From a virus, in the IMG/VR virus record IMGVR_UViG_3300006790_000004, positions 1-45,497 of that record: DNA of 45,497 nucleotides; one strand, written 5' to 3'. Position 1 is the first letter of the stretch, and each line of letters begins with the position of its first letter. Made by a program: the position numbers and the translations under genes. Under the pieces are notes generated by a model. That model did not search any database and was not told where the DNA came from. It worked only from the letters and a program-made list of their open reading frames with translations. Positions 31,601 through 39,085 of this stretch are shown piece after piece.

Positions 31601-31659
31601 GGTCTGTCCTTCGGTCATGGTGATCTATAAAATTCGCAGGTTTCGACATGACGCGCAAG

Positions 31660-31932
31660 CTAGGGGTCGATCGACAGGCGAATGCCGCGCGCGAGCAGTT
31701 TGTCTTCGAGGGTCATGTCATCCTCTGCGATGAGCGCGAGCCGGCACCCGATCGCCGCAGCCAGTTCCTCGACGGCCATGACGGATGGCGCATTCTTGCC
31801 GGATCGCCAGTTCAGGATGTTGTTCTTTGACGTGTCGGCTATGACCGCCAGGCGAGTGTTCGACACGCCCATCGCGTCGGCACGATCGAAGATCGCCTTC
31901 AGGATGGGGCTGGCTGTGCGTGCGGCGTTCAT
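31660..31932 (-). CDS. 90-aa XRE-type HTH protein
   Basis: Residues ~20-70 form a Cro/CI-like HTH: MGVSNTRLAVIADTSKNNIL, then NWRSGKNAPSVMAVEELAAA. The C-terminus is short and acidic. AGGACC precedes the start. Size suits a regulator of early genes or a small DNA-binding accessory of the replication operon. Confidence 0.75.
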   Translation of the reverse strand: MNAARTASPILKAIFDRADAMGVSNTRLAVIADTSKNNILNWRSGKNAPSVMAVEELAAAIGCRLALIAEDDMTLEDKLLARGIRLSIDP

Positions 31933-32243
31933 GTGTGGTTGGTCCTATGTGCGCGGCCGAGGCCGATGTTTTCGGAGGTGCCGCGCTCTAGCGCCCGGTC
32001 GACAGTCGACGGATGCACACCAAGTGCCGCGGCGGCCGCACGCAGAGAGGGATAGGGCCTTCCGCGGATCGTGGTGGGCCGGGGCGGGCGACCAACCCGG
32101 CCACCATTCAACCCCACGCGATCTTCCGCGCCGCGCTTCAGGGCGTTGACGATCGCGGTTGGGTGGACACCGAGCGCCCGCGCGGCGTCGGTGATCGACG
32201 GGTATCGCACTCCGCGGATCAGGGTCGGGACTTTAGCCGGCAT
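31929..32243 (-). CDS. tandem NUMOD1-like HTH protein
   Basis: The 104-aa product is two copies of the same ~45-residue unit: RGVRYPSITDAARALGVHPT and RGRPYPSLRAAAAALGVHPS, each followed by a helix ending in KRG or ERG and GL. The unit matches the NUMOD1/IENR1 DNA-binding repeats found in homing endonucleases, but no HNH or GIY-YIG nuclease is attached. It may be a stand-alone regulator or a relic of an endonuclease. Its stop overlaps the next start. Confidence 0.7.
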   Translation of the reverse strand: MPAKVPTLIRGVRYPSITDAARALGVHPTAIVNALKRGAEDRVGLNGGRVGRPPRPTTIRGRPYPSLRAAAAALGVHPSTVDRALERGTSENIGLGRAHRTNHT

Positions 32244-33180
32244 CTGTCTTCCCTTCCTCCCCTGCCGCCGATTGGGGATGGAGGGCGGCTTCGATTATAT
32301 CTCGCGCTATGTCGTTAAAGTTTGAGATACCGTCACGTCTTAACTGGCGGTATGCGTCTATACCACGCTCCACCATCGCCTCCGTCACCGCTGGCCCCCG
32401 CTCGGCTTGTGCGAGACGGGCTTCGGCGCGCAGAGCGACCAGTTCATGACATGCAGCGTCCATCACGGCATAGGCTTCGGGCTGGTGGCCAGTGGTGCCT
32501 GCGCCGATGATCTTCACCCACTTGTCGAGATCGCCTTCAAACCGCAGCCGCTCGTTTTCCGCCACCCGCTCCCGCAGTGCTTCGCTACCAGCGCGCTTGT
32601 ACAGCGGTTCGACAATGTAGGGGCTGTCGGCAGGATGGCCCGGATGGTTGCGACCGAAACCGCGATGCCGCTCATCCTCGTTCCGGCCTATCCACGTATA
32701 GGCATAGGGCTGTGCTTCGCTATCAGCGACGGGCGGGGCGGCGCTTCCGGTCAATGCAGTTCGTGCAAAGTCCATGTCGCCATAAGCATCAACGACCTCG
32801 CCTCCAAGGGCGCGAATAGCCCGCTCATAGTCTTCCGCGAGAGCGACCAGTCGTTCAAGTGCAGCGACCGGCTCCCCCTTCACCCCCTCCACCGACGAGA
32901 CGGGCGGTGTAGTGGCACCTTCCTGCCAAGGAGCGTCCGTCTCGCATCCTGCGCATATATCGGACAGCAGGCCGTTATCGCGAGGCCCGCCGCAAATCGC
33001 GCATCGCTTCTCGTTGCCCTTCACCCCCTCCACCGGACGGGAGAGGGCGGCGAGGTATGCCTTGATTGCAGCTTCGATTTCGCCGCCGAAGTGGGCGTAA
33101 CCCCGTTCCTCGACAGCGATGATTGCTGCGTCGAGCGCCTTGCGGTCCAGCGCTTCCCGCGCTTGTTCTAAGCTGTCCAT
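32233..33180 (-). CDS. 315-aa hypothetical protein with a zinc ribbon
   Basis: A modular soluble protein: an N-terminal helical segment (MDSLEQAREALDRKALDAAI), repeated linker VEGVKG at about residues 51 and 97, a CxxC...CxxC zinc ribbon (RCAICGG and DICAGCE), a Tyr/His-rich middle (AYTWIGRNEDERHRGFGRNH) and helical C-terminal parts. The domain chain looks like recombined small modules common in phage early regions. Overlaps its neighbours at both ends. No function known. Confidence 0.68.
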   Translation of the reverse strand: MDSLEQAREALDRKALDAAIIAVEERGYAHFGGEIEAAIKAYLAALSRPVEGVKGNEKRCAICGGPRDNGLLSDICAGCETDAPWQEGATTPPVSSVEGVKGEPVAALERLVALAEDYERAIRALGGEVVDAYGDMDFARTALTGSAAPPVADSEAQPYAYTWIGRNEDERHRGFGRNHPGHPADSPYIVEPLYKRAGSEALRERVAENERLRFEGDLDKWVKIIGAGTTGHQPEAYAVMDAACHELVALRAEARLAQAERGPAVTEAMVERGIDAYRQLRRDGISNFNDIARDIIEAALHPQSAAGEEGKTDAG

Positions 33181-33665
33181 TAGCGGGCTCCTTTCAGGGC
33201 GGTGCGGGCGCGGCGAAGGTCTGCGACGGTGTATTCGGCTTCCCGACTTTCGGAGCAGCCAAGGTCGATGTGAATTGGTGCGGGGATGGCGTCGAGGTCA
33301 TAGTATTCGGCCTCGGACACGAACGGCTCCAGCGCCGCCTTCAGAACTGCATTCTTGCGCAGCAAATTTTCGATCTGTGTGCCGAGTTGGGCTTCGCTGG
33401 TAAGACGCGAAGATTGTTCGAAATCGCGCGCCGATCTCAACGCCTCTATCTCTTTGGATTGGGCTTCGAGCGCGGAGGCGGCTTCGCGAATGTCTGAAGG
33501 CCCGAAGCCAGTCGCGCGATAGCGCCACTCGGTACCTTCGCCATCGTTTTTGATTGCATAGTAAAGTTCGTGCGGGGTCGGCTTCGTTTCGACTGCATCG
33601 AAATACGCGACGTATTCGTTCAGCCGAAGCACCAGGTCGTCATTCGGGGCGGGCGTGGTGGTCAT
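33180..33665 (-). CDS. 161-aa hypothetical protein
   Basis: Start ATG 33665 has AGGAG eight bases upstream. The first 60 residues are acidic and mixed (NEYVAYFDAVETKPTPHELY), the middle is a coiled-coil (SALEAQSKEIEALRSARDFE, then LGTQIENLLRKNAVLKAALE) and the end is short. Likely an oligomeric soluble protein. Not recognised. Confidence 0.65.
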   Translation of the reverse strand: MTTTPAPNDDLVLRLNEYVAYFDAVETKPTPHELYYAIKNDGEGTEWRYRATGFGPSDIREAASALEAQSKEIEALRSARDFEQSSRLTSEAQLGTQIENLLRKNAVLKAALEPFVSEAEYYDLDAIPAPIHIDLGCSESREAEYTVADLRRARTALKGAR

Positions 33666-33802
33666 TAAATCTCTCCTGTCGGGCAACCCTTCGCACGGCG
33701 AAGGACGATTTCAGCATGGGTGCGCCCGATGCGGCCGGAGATCCAGCACAGCAGGTGCAGCCCGATGACGGCGAGGCTGGCGCCGTAGAGGAAGGTGGTC
33801 AT
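33665..33802 (-). CDS. 45-aa single-pass membrane protein
   Basis: ATG 33802 overlaps the previous stop (ATGA) and has AAGGGA upstream; its TAA overlaps the next ATG. Residues 3-22 (TFLYGASLAVIGLHLLCWIS) form a transmembrane helix, followed by a basic cytoplasmic tail (GRIGRTHAEIVLRRAKG). Function unknown. Confidence 0.6.
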   Translation of the reverse strand: MTTFLYGASLAVIGLHLLCWISGRIGRTHAEIVLRRAKGCPTGEI

Positions 33803-34032
33803 TTTACTTTCCCTTCGGCTTCAGCGATCGCGGCCAGCAACGGGTCTATGACCAGTTTGTCGGTGCGCTCGGCGTTCTTGCGCAGGCTTTTCAGCATCGA
33901 ATGGCAGACGGCGACGCCTGCAATACTCGTCGCGCCGCCTGCGGTCTCGATGCGCTCGACCCATTGATAGACCGCGCCGAGCATCGCGGCGGCGTTCTTT
34001 GCGGCGGCCAGCAGTTCTGGTGAATTTGCCAT
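33799..34032 (-). CDS. 77-aa helical hypothetical protein, first gene of the leftward early operon
   Basis: Start ATG 34032 (MANSPELLAAAKNAAAMLGA) has AAAGGAC upstream. The product is helical, Ala-rich at the start, then basic (KSLRKNAERTDKLVIDPLLA). No domain is recognised. It is first from the leftward early promoter at 34112-34140, so should be made very early. Confidence 0.65.
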   Translation of the reverse strand: MANSPELLAAAKNAAAMLGAVYQWVERIETAGGATSIAGVAVCHSMLKSLRKNAERTDKLVIDPLLAAIAEAEGKVK

Positions 34033-34111
34033 GTGAGTTTGTCCTTTCGTGATTTGCATCTGTCGAAACCGCAACCTAAAAGCGGGTATCGTTGGTTTCA
34101 ACATTTTTCGA

Positions 34112-34140
34112 CAATTACTCTTGCTTTTCGACAAATGCAA
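34112..34140 (-). promoter_or_regulatory. leftward early promoter (PL-like)
   Basis: TTGCAT (34140-34135), 17 bases, TAATTG (34117-34112) on the minus strand. It overlaps the rightward promoter on the other strand. TTTTCGACAA occurs twice here (34105-34114 and 34125-34134), 20 bases apart, suggesting shared control. Confidence 0.5.
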
Positions 34141-34148
34141 TGTAAATT
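34121..34148 (+). promoter_or_regulatory. rightward early promoter (PR-like)
   Basis: TTGCTT (34121-34126), 16 bases, TAAATT (34143-34148). The predicted start falls on the ATG at 34156, so the Cro-like mRNA would be leaderless; no ribosome site is visible. Confidence 0.5.
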
Positions 34149-34155
34149 CGGCTCC

Positions 34156-34377
34156 ATGACCAAATCCAGACGCATCCAGAAGCCCGAGACGGTTGAGCTC
34201 GACCCGCTTGCGCCGCGCATCGAAGAAGCGCTGCTGCATGCCGATGTGAGCGCGACCAAGTTCGGCTACACCCACTTCGGCGACCCCGCGTTCATCACCA
34301 AGATGCGCAAGGGGCGCCGGTTCTATGACAGCACCCGCGCCAAGGTCGAGGCGATCCTGACGGAGATCGGCGTCTGA
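34156..34377 (+). CDS. 73-aa Cro-like small DNA-binding protein
   Basis: Starts MTKSRRIQKPETVELDPLAP. The pattern IEEALLHADVSATKFGYTHF, then GDPAFITKMRKGRRFYDSTR, resembles small alphaproteobacterial phage regulators with a GDP-F-x-x-x-x-R-x-GR motif and a helix-turn-helix-like middle. Its position at the start of the rightward early operon, beside overlapping divergent promoters, suits a Cro function. ATG 34156 lacks a ribosome site, consistent with a leaderless message. Confidence 0.7.
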   Translation: MTKSRRIQKPETVELDPLAPRIEEALLHADVSATKFGYTHFGDPAFITKMRKGRRFYDSTRAKVEAILTEIGV

Positions 34378-34883
34378 TGATCAGCACCCCGAAGGAACTC
34401 GACGAGGAATTTGCACGTCGCGAAGTCGTCGAGCGCAACCGCCGCGCTATCCACGACGAATGTTGTGGCGACGATCTGCCGGCGTACCTCTCCCCCGACG
34501 CGCAGGGCCAGATCGGGCTCTACCCCGACAACAATCCGAAGACCGTGGTCGGCATGACCAAGCCGAGCACGAACGCCATCCCGCCGGTCGCGGTCCTGCA
34601 TCTCGGCAAGGCGATGGCCGACGGCGCGCGCAAGTACGGAAAGTTCAACTGGCGAGTCAAGACAGTCACGACGTCCGTCTACACTGATGCGATCGAGAGA
34701 CACATGCTCGCCTATCGCGACGGTGAGGATTTGGCTGTTGACAGCGGCTGTCACCACCTCGCCCATGTGATGGCGTGCTGCGCGATCCTTCTCGACGCCG
34801 AAGCCTGCGGCAAGCTGCAGGACGACCGCGGCCCCAGGGGAAACGCAGCGGCCGTGATTGACTCCTGGTCGAAGCAGACGTAG
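34377..34883 (+). CDS. dATP/dGTP diphosphohydrolase-type protein (DUF5664)
   Basis: A 168-aa protein whose middle and end match the DUF5664 / dATP-dGTP diphosphohydrolase N-terminal family: HLGKAMADGARKYGKFNWRV, then YTDAIERHMLAYRDGEDLAV and CHHLAHVMACCAILLDAE. The all-helical MazG-like acid/His pattern (E-x-x-x-H and D-x-x-C-H-H) suggests nucleotide pyrophosphohydrolase activity or nucleotide binding. Members occur in Z-genome and ordinary phages; no purZ is seen here. Start overlaps the Cro-like stop (TGATG). Confidence 0.75.
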   Translation: MISTPKELDEEFARREVVERNRRAIHDECCGDDLPAYLSPDAQGQIGLYPDNNPKTVVGMTKPSTNAIPPVAVLHLGKAMADGARKYGKFNWRVKTVTTSVYTDAIERHMLAYRDGEDLAVDSGCHHLAHVMACCAILLDAEACGKLQDDRGPRGNAAAVIDSWSKQT

Positions 34884-34942
34884 GACAGATTTCCTATTTG
34901 ACGTGCATGATGTTTGATGAACTGATCCCAAAGGACAAAAGC

Positions 34943-35395
34943 ATGACATCCATTCTCGCTCTCGACCTCGGCACCAATTGCGGCTTCTGCATCGGCACCG
35001 AGCAATCCCACATCTCCGGCCATTGGAGCATGAAGAACGGTCGCCACGAGGGCGGTGGGATGCGCTTCGTGAAGTTCCGGCGCAACCTGCGCGACCTGGC
35101 CGACGCCTATCCGGTTGACCGCTGCTACTACGAGGAAATCCGCCGGCACGCAGGCGTCGACGCAGCGCATGTGTTCGGGGGGCTGCTCGCGATCCTCACG
35201 GCATGGTGCGAAGAGCACAAGATCCCTTACGAAGGCTTGCCCGTGGGCGAGATCAAAAAGTCGTGGACTGGCATGGGGAACGCGTCGAAAAGTGCGATGA
35301 TTTCCGAAGCAGAATCACGGGGTTATCAGCCGACAACTGACGACGAAGCTGACGCCATCGCGATCTTTCACCTGGCGCTTGCCCGCGAAGCGTAA
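34943..35395 (+). CDS. RuvC-like Holliday junction resolvase
   Basis: A 150-aa RNase H-fold nuclease. Acidic catalytic residues are readable: Asp8 in LALDLGTNCGF, Glu64/Glu65 in CYYEEI, and Asp134/Asp137 in DDEADAIAIF. GEIKKSWTGMGNASKSAMI is the typical basic DNA-binding segment of phage RuvC-like enzymes. The start at 34943 follows AAAGGAC. It probably resolves branched DNA before packaging. Confidence 0.85.
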   Translation: MTSILALDLGTNCGFCIGTEQSHISGHWSMKNGRHEGGGMRFVKFRRNLRDLADAYPVDRCYYEEIRRHAGVDAAHVFGGLLAILTAWCEEHKIPYEGLPVGEIKKSWTGMGNASKSAMISEAESRGYQPTTDDEADAIAIFHLALAREA

Positions 35396-36708
35396 TGGAC
35401 ACCCTCTTCCCCTACCAGGCGGACGGCGTCGACTGGCTCGCGCCCCGATCGGCCGCGCTGCTCGCCGACGAACCGGGCCTCGGCAAAACCGCCCAGGCCG
35501 TCCGCGCCGCCGATCGCATCGGCGCGCTGCGCGTGCTGGTGGTCTGCCCGGCGACGCTCGTCGAGAACTGGCGCCGCGAGATCCTGACATGGCGCCAGGG
35601 TGACTGGACGGCGTTCATTACGTCCTACGACAAGGCGCGGGGCAAGCACTTCAAGGCGATCATGGCCGAGACGTGGTGCGTCGGCATCTTCGACGAGGCG
35701 CATTACCTGAAGAGCGGCGAGGCCAAGCGCACGACGGCCATCTACGGCGACCATGATCCGGTCAACCCGGTGCCGGGCCTTGCGCAGCGCTGCGACCACG
35801 TCTGGTCGCTGACGGGCACGCCGATGCCGAACGACCCAGGCGAGCTTTACAGCCACCTTCGCGCGCTGGCGCCGGAGCGCATCAAGAGCCCGAAGACCGG
35901 CGTGCCTTGGAGCTTCTACCAGTTCCAGCACCATTTCTGCCAGATGAAGCCGGGCTTCCAGGGGCCGGTCGTCGTGGGGTCGAAGAACGAAGACCGGCTG
36001 AACACGATCCTCGACGGATTCATGCTGCGCCGGCTGAAACGCGACGTGCTGCCGGACCTGCCACCGATCCAGTTTTCGCCGTTCTACGTCGACGCGAAGA
36101 TCGACGAAAAACAGTTGGGCTTCTCACCAAAAGACATCGGCGACATCGCAGCGGCGATCGAGGAACACGGCATCGAGGGGCTGAAGAAGCGGTTCGTCCA
36201 CCTGGCGCAGCTGCGCCGCGCGACCGCGCTGGCCAAACTGGCGCCGGCGATCGACTACATCCGCCACTGGCTCGAATCCACCGACCGGAAGCTGGTGGTG
36301 TTCGCGCATCACAAGGACATCATCCGCAGCATTTTCCACGCCACCGGAATCACCGGCTGCGCGGTGCGGATCGACGGCACGACGATGCCCGATGAGCGCA
36401 AGCGCGCTGTCGACCGATTCCAGAACGATCCGATCACGCGCGTCTTCATCGGCCAGATCACGGCGGCTGGCACTGGCATCACGCTCACCGCGGCCAGCGA
36501 CATGCTGTTCGTCGAGAGTTCGTGGACGCCGGCCGACAATGCGCAGGCGGCCATGCGGATCCACCGGATCGGGCAGAAGGACGGCTGCAACGTCAAGTTC
36601 ATGATGATTTCAGGCTCGATCGACGAGGCCGTTCAGCGCGCCGTGATGCGCAAGACGTCGTCGATCGCAAAGGTGCTCGGCGACGAGCCGAAGGGAGAGG
36701 TGGCATGA
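35395..36708 (+). CDS. SNF2-family DNA helicase/translocase
   Basis: A 437-aa protein close to the minimal SNF2 core, resembling SMARCAL1/HARP-type annealing helicases in phages. Motif I is DEPGLGKT (residues 25-32; Pro replaces the usual Met), motif II DEAH (100-103), motif III LTGTPMPND (139-147), motif V near ITAAGTGITLT, motif VI QAAMRIHRIGQ. Start overlaps the resolvase stop (TAATG). It likely remodels forks or branched DNA with the neighbouring resolvase and recombination proteins. Confidence 0.93.
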   Translation: MDTLFPYQADGVDWLAPRSAALLADEPGLGKTAQAVRAADRIGALRVLVVCPATLVENWRREILTWRQGDWTAFITSYDKARGKHFKAIMAETWCVGIFDEAHYLKSGEAKRTTAIYGDHDPVNPVPGLAQRCDHVWSLTGTPMPNDPGELYSHLRALAPERIKSPKTGVPWSFYQFQHHFCQMKPGFQGPVVVGSKNEDRLNTILDGFMLRRLKRDVLPDLPPIQFSPFYVDAKIDEKQLGFSPKDIGDIAAAIEEHGIEGLKKRFVHLAQLRRATALAKLAPAIDYIRHWLESTDRKLVVFAHHKDIIRSIFHATGITGCAVRIDGTTMPDERKRAVDRFQNDPITRVFIGQITAAGTGITLTAASDMLFVESSWTPADNAQAAMRIHRIGQKDGCNVKFMMISGSIDEAVQRAVMRKTSSIAKVLGDEPKGEVA

Positions 36709-36995
36709 GTTTCTTTAAGGAAGTCGAAGGCGAGGCCGCCGTGCTCATCGAGAACGGCGTCTACAAACAGGTGCCTTTGTTCACCCGCGACGGCTATCTC
36801 TACGCCAAGATCGGTGGCGGCTTCGTGCGCCTGATGGCCGACGGGGCCACGACGAAGGCGAAGATGCGCTTGGATTTCATGTCGTGGAACGGCCCGCTGT
36901 GCCGCGACGGAATGGGTCGTCTTTGCACAAAGGACGTGACCGGTGCGAAGACGCTCGGCGAGCAGGCGCAGAAGCTGTTGGGCGGCGCGGCATGA
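36705..36995 (+). CDS. 96-aa hypothetical protein
   Basis: ATG 36705 overlaps the helicase stop (ATGA). Strand-rich first half (VLIENGVYKQVPLFTRDGYL, YAKIGGGFVRLMA), then KAKMRLDFMSWNGPLCRDGM and a helical end (KTLGEQAQKLLGG). Resembles small conserved proteins of alphaproteobacterial phages placed beside replication genes, without known function. Confidence 0.72.
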   Translation: MSFFKEVEGEAAVLIENGVYKQVPLFTRDGYLYAKIGGGFVRLMADGATTKAKMRLDFMSWNGPLCRDGMGRLCTKDVTGAKTLGEQAQKLLGGAA

Positions 36996-37417
36996 CCTGG
37001 CTCCCGTATCTGATGGGCTTCGCCGAACACGCGGCCACGAAGTCGAAGGACAGCACGAAGGTCGGTGCGGTCCTGGTCGGGCCGGAGCGCGAGGTTCGGT
37101 TGACCGCGTTCAACGGCCCGCCGAGGGGCGTAAAGGACGATGCGTCGCGTCGTGAGCGGCCGGCGAAGTATCTCTTCGCTTCGCACGCGGAGCAGAACCT
37201 GGTCGCATTCGCGGCTCGGGAAGGCATTCGGACGAAGGGCTGCACCGTCTACGTGACGCACGCACCCTGCAGCGCCTGCGCGAAGACGCTGATCCAGGCC
37301 GGCATCGCGAAGGTCTGCGTCGGCACCGGCACGACGTCGATGCCCGCCGAAGAGTTCGAAGCGGCCGACGCCATGTTCGACGAGGCGGGCGTGATCGTAT
37401 GGAGGGCCGACGCGTGA
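36992..37417 (+). CDS. dCMP/cytidine deaminase family protein
   Basis: A 141-aa zinc deaminase. HAE (residues 65-67, SHAEQNLVAF) gives the zinc ligand His65 and proton-shuttle Glu67; PCxxC (92-96, APCSACAKTL) gives the two Cys ligands. N-terminal STKVGAVLVG is the usual substrate-site strand. It is short, so a dCMP deaminase-like role feeding dTTP synthesis is the most likely; an activity on other cytidines cannot be excluded. Start overlaps the previous stop. Confidence 0.88.
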   Translation: MTWLPYLMGFAEHAATKSKDSTKVGAVLVGPEREVRLTAFNGPPRGVKDDASRRERPAKYLFASHAEQNLVAFAAREGIRTKGCTVYVTHAPCSACAKTLIQAGIAKVCVGTGTTSMPAEEFEAADAMFDEAGVIVWRADA

Positions 37418-38460
37418 CGGCCTACTACAACGAGTTCGACCCGTACGCCGCAGCATGGCTGCGCAACCTCATTTCCGCCGGCCACATCGCGCCTGGCGAC
37501 GTAGACGAACGGAGCATTCTCGATGTCCGACCAGACGACCTTCGAGGCTACACGCAGTGCCATTTCTTCGCTGGAATCGGCGGATGGAGCCTCGGCGCCC
37601 GGCTCGCAGGCTGGCCCGACGATCGACCCCTCTGGACAGGATCATGCCCCTGCCAGCCATTCAGCGTCGCCGGCAAAGGCGAAGGCGCGAAAGATGAAAG
37701 GCACCTCTGGCCGGTCTTCTTCGAACTCATCCGTGCCAGACGGCCCGATGTCGTCATGGGAGAACAGGTTGCGGCTGCGGTTGGCAAGGATTGGCTCGAC
37801 GGAGTGTTCTCTGATCTGGAAGGCATCGGATACGCCAGCGGGGCGGCCGTTGTCCCGGCTTGTGCCGTCGATGCGCCCCATCGAAGAGATCGACTTTGGT
37901 TTGTGGCCGACGCCAGCGGCGGGGCTGCACAACGACGGGGAGGACCCGGCGTCATTCCGGGCACGTCAGGCGAAATGGAAGGACAGCCCGAAGCGCTACC
38001 ACAACAGTCCGCCGTTGCCGATCATCGCGAAAGAGACGGCGGCGCTTTGGGCGACGCCATCGGCGCGCGACTGGAAGGACACGCCGGGCATGTCGACGAT
38101 CGGAACCAACCCCGACGGCTCGACACGAACGCGGCTGGACCAGTTGCCGCGCCAGGCGGCGCTGTATCCGACGCCACGTTCGGCGGACGGCGAGAAGAAC
38201 GTTCGCTCGCTGGGCGGGACGTTGCGGGAGATCGAGCGGAAGGGTTCGCCGCAGGACACCTGCCAGGCCGCGCAAATCACACAAGCTGGTCCGACGCTCG
38301 ATGGGCCATCGGCGCAGACGGAAAAGCCCGGCGCGTTGAACCCGGCATTCGTCTGCTGGCTCATGGGGTTCCCGCCCGAGTGGGAAAGCTGCGCGCCTAC
38401 GGCAATGCCATCGTCCCGCAAGTCGCGGCGGAAATCATCGGCGCCTACCTCGACGCCTGA
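37414..38460 (+). CDS. dcm: DNA (cytosine-5) methyltransferase
   Basis: A 348-aa C5-methyltransferase. Start GTG 37414 overlaps the deaminase stop (GTGA) and has GGAGG upstream; ATG 37399 is an alternative. Motifs in order: I FAGIGGWSLG (51-61), IV PCQPF with nucleophile Cys80, VI GEQV (116-119; Gln in place of the usual Asn), VIII HRRDRLWFV (156-164), X YGNAIVPQVAAEII (about 326-339). The target recognition region lies at ~170-310 and has poor codon bias, because a second frame runs through it. It may protect phage DNA from restriction. Confidence 0.9.
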   Translation: MTAYYNEFDPYAAAWLRNLISAGHIAPGDVDERSILDVRPDDLRGYTQCHFFAGIGGWSLGARLAGWPDDRPLWTGSCPCQPFSVAGKGEGAKDERHLWPVFFELIRARRPDVVMGEQVAAAVGKDWLDGVFSDLEGIGYASGAAVVPACAVDAPHRRDRLWFVADASGGAAQRRGGPGVIPGTSGEMEGQPEALPQQSAVADHRERDGGALGDAIGARLEGHAGHVDDRNQPRRLDTNAAGPVAAPGGAVSDATFGGRREERSLAGRDVAGDRAEGFAAGHLPGRANHTSWSDARWAIGADGKARRVEPGIRLLAHGVPARVGKLRAYGNAIVPQVAAEIIGAYLDA

Positions 38461-38461
38461 A
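37523..38461 (+). CDS. long frame nested within the cytosine methyltransferase gene
   Basis: In the +1 frame, a protein starting MSDQTTFEATRSAISSLESA runs through the methyltransferase gene, with LRLRLARIGSTECSLIWKAS, repeated LWPTP or LWATPSARDWKD units, and GALNPAFVCWLMGFPPEW near the end. Similar sequences recur beside phage methyltransferases (from memory). Hand-counted G/C at third positions: 36 of 40 at 37981-38100 and 17 of 20 at 38221-38280, against 24 of 40 and 10 of 20 in the methyltransferase frame. It has no stop of its own and stays open into the gene at 38561. Confidence 0.55.
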
Positions 38462-38491
38462 CAATTTGTAGAAAATTACGATAAAAGTCTA

Positions 38492-38520
38492 TCGACAGAC
38501 ACTTGCAAGAGGACTATGTT
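38492..38520 (+). promoter_or_regulatory. promoter of the recombination operon
   Basis: TCGACA (38492-38497), 17 bases, TATGTT (38515-38520), with predicted start near 38527 and first gene at 38561. The operator motif CTTGCAAGAG lies in the spacer. Confidence 0.6.
38502..38511 (+). promoter_or_regulatory. candidate operator CTTGCAAGAG, copy 4
   Basis: Exact copy inside the spacer of the promoter at 38492-38520; a bound repressor there would block RNA polymerase. Confidence 0.45.
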
Positions 38521-38560
38521 GCAAGTCCGATACCCCGAACGAAACACGGAGAAAACCCAC

Positions 38561-39016
38561 ATGATCAAGATCACCATCGAAGGCGAAACCGGCGCGGAAG
38601 TCGCGTCCAAGCTGCAGGGATTGATGGACGCTTTCAGCGGCACGGCAGCGCCCGCACCGGCTGAAACTCCGGCCGCCGAGCCGAAGAAGACGACGAGGGC
38701 CAAGGCCGACAAGAAGGCCGAGCCCGAAGTGAAGGAAGAGCCGGAGCAGGAAGCCGTCGAGCAGACCGCCGAAGACGTCGCCGAAGTGTCGAAAGATGAG
38801 AAAGAAACCGCTCTCGACATCGACACGATGCGCTCCTACGCGCTCGGTTATGTGAACGCCGCTGCCGACGACCAGGCCAAGCGCCGCGAGCTCTTCCAGG
38901 AGATCCTGAAGCAGTTCGACGTCGCCAAGTTCAACGACATCCCCGTCGCGAAGCTGGCGGCGGCCAAGACCTTCATCGACGGCAAGCGCGCAGCGCTCGG
39001 TCTGGACGTCGAATAG
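38561..39016 (+). CDS. 151-aa acidic coiled protein at head of recombination operon
   Basis: GGAGA precedes ATG 38561. Residues 1-25 (MIKITIEGETGAEVASKLQG) form a short alpha/beta unit, 28-85 are disordered with Ala/Pro/Lys/Glu (EETAEKK-type repeats such as ADKKAEPEVKEEPEQE), and 90-150 are a helical domain (YALGYVNAAADDQAKRRELF, then VAKLAAAKTFIDGKRAALG). Found next to DUF2800 and DUF2815 genes in similar phages, so probably part of the recombination module. Function unproven. Confidence 0.72.
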   Translation: MIKITIEGETGAEVASKLQGLMDAFSGTAAPAPAETPAAEPKKTTRAKADKKAEPEVKEEPEQEAVEQTAEDVAEVSKDEKETALDIDTMRSYALGYVNAAADDQAKRRELFQEILKQFDVAKFNDIPVAKLAAAKTFIDGKRAALGLDVE

Positions 39017-39085
39017 CAATCGGCTCCGATCACCGCCCTGCATCGCGCGGGGCGGATTTCTGAACCGATGAAAGGACAAATCGGG

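Noticed and set aside
37523-39016. One 497-aa gene joining the nested frame to the acidic protein at 38561
   Set aside because: The later part has its own promoter and ribosome site; continuity seems due to chance lack of a stop.
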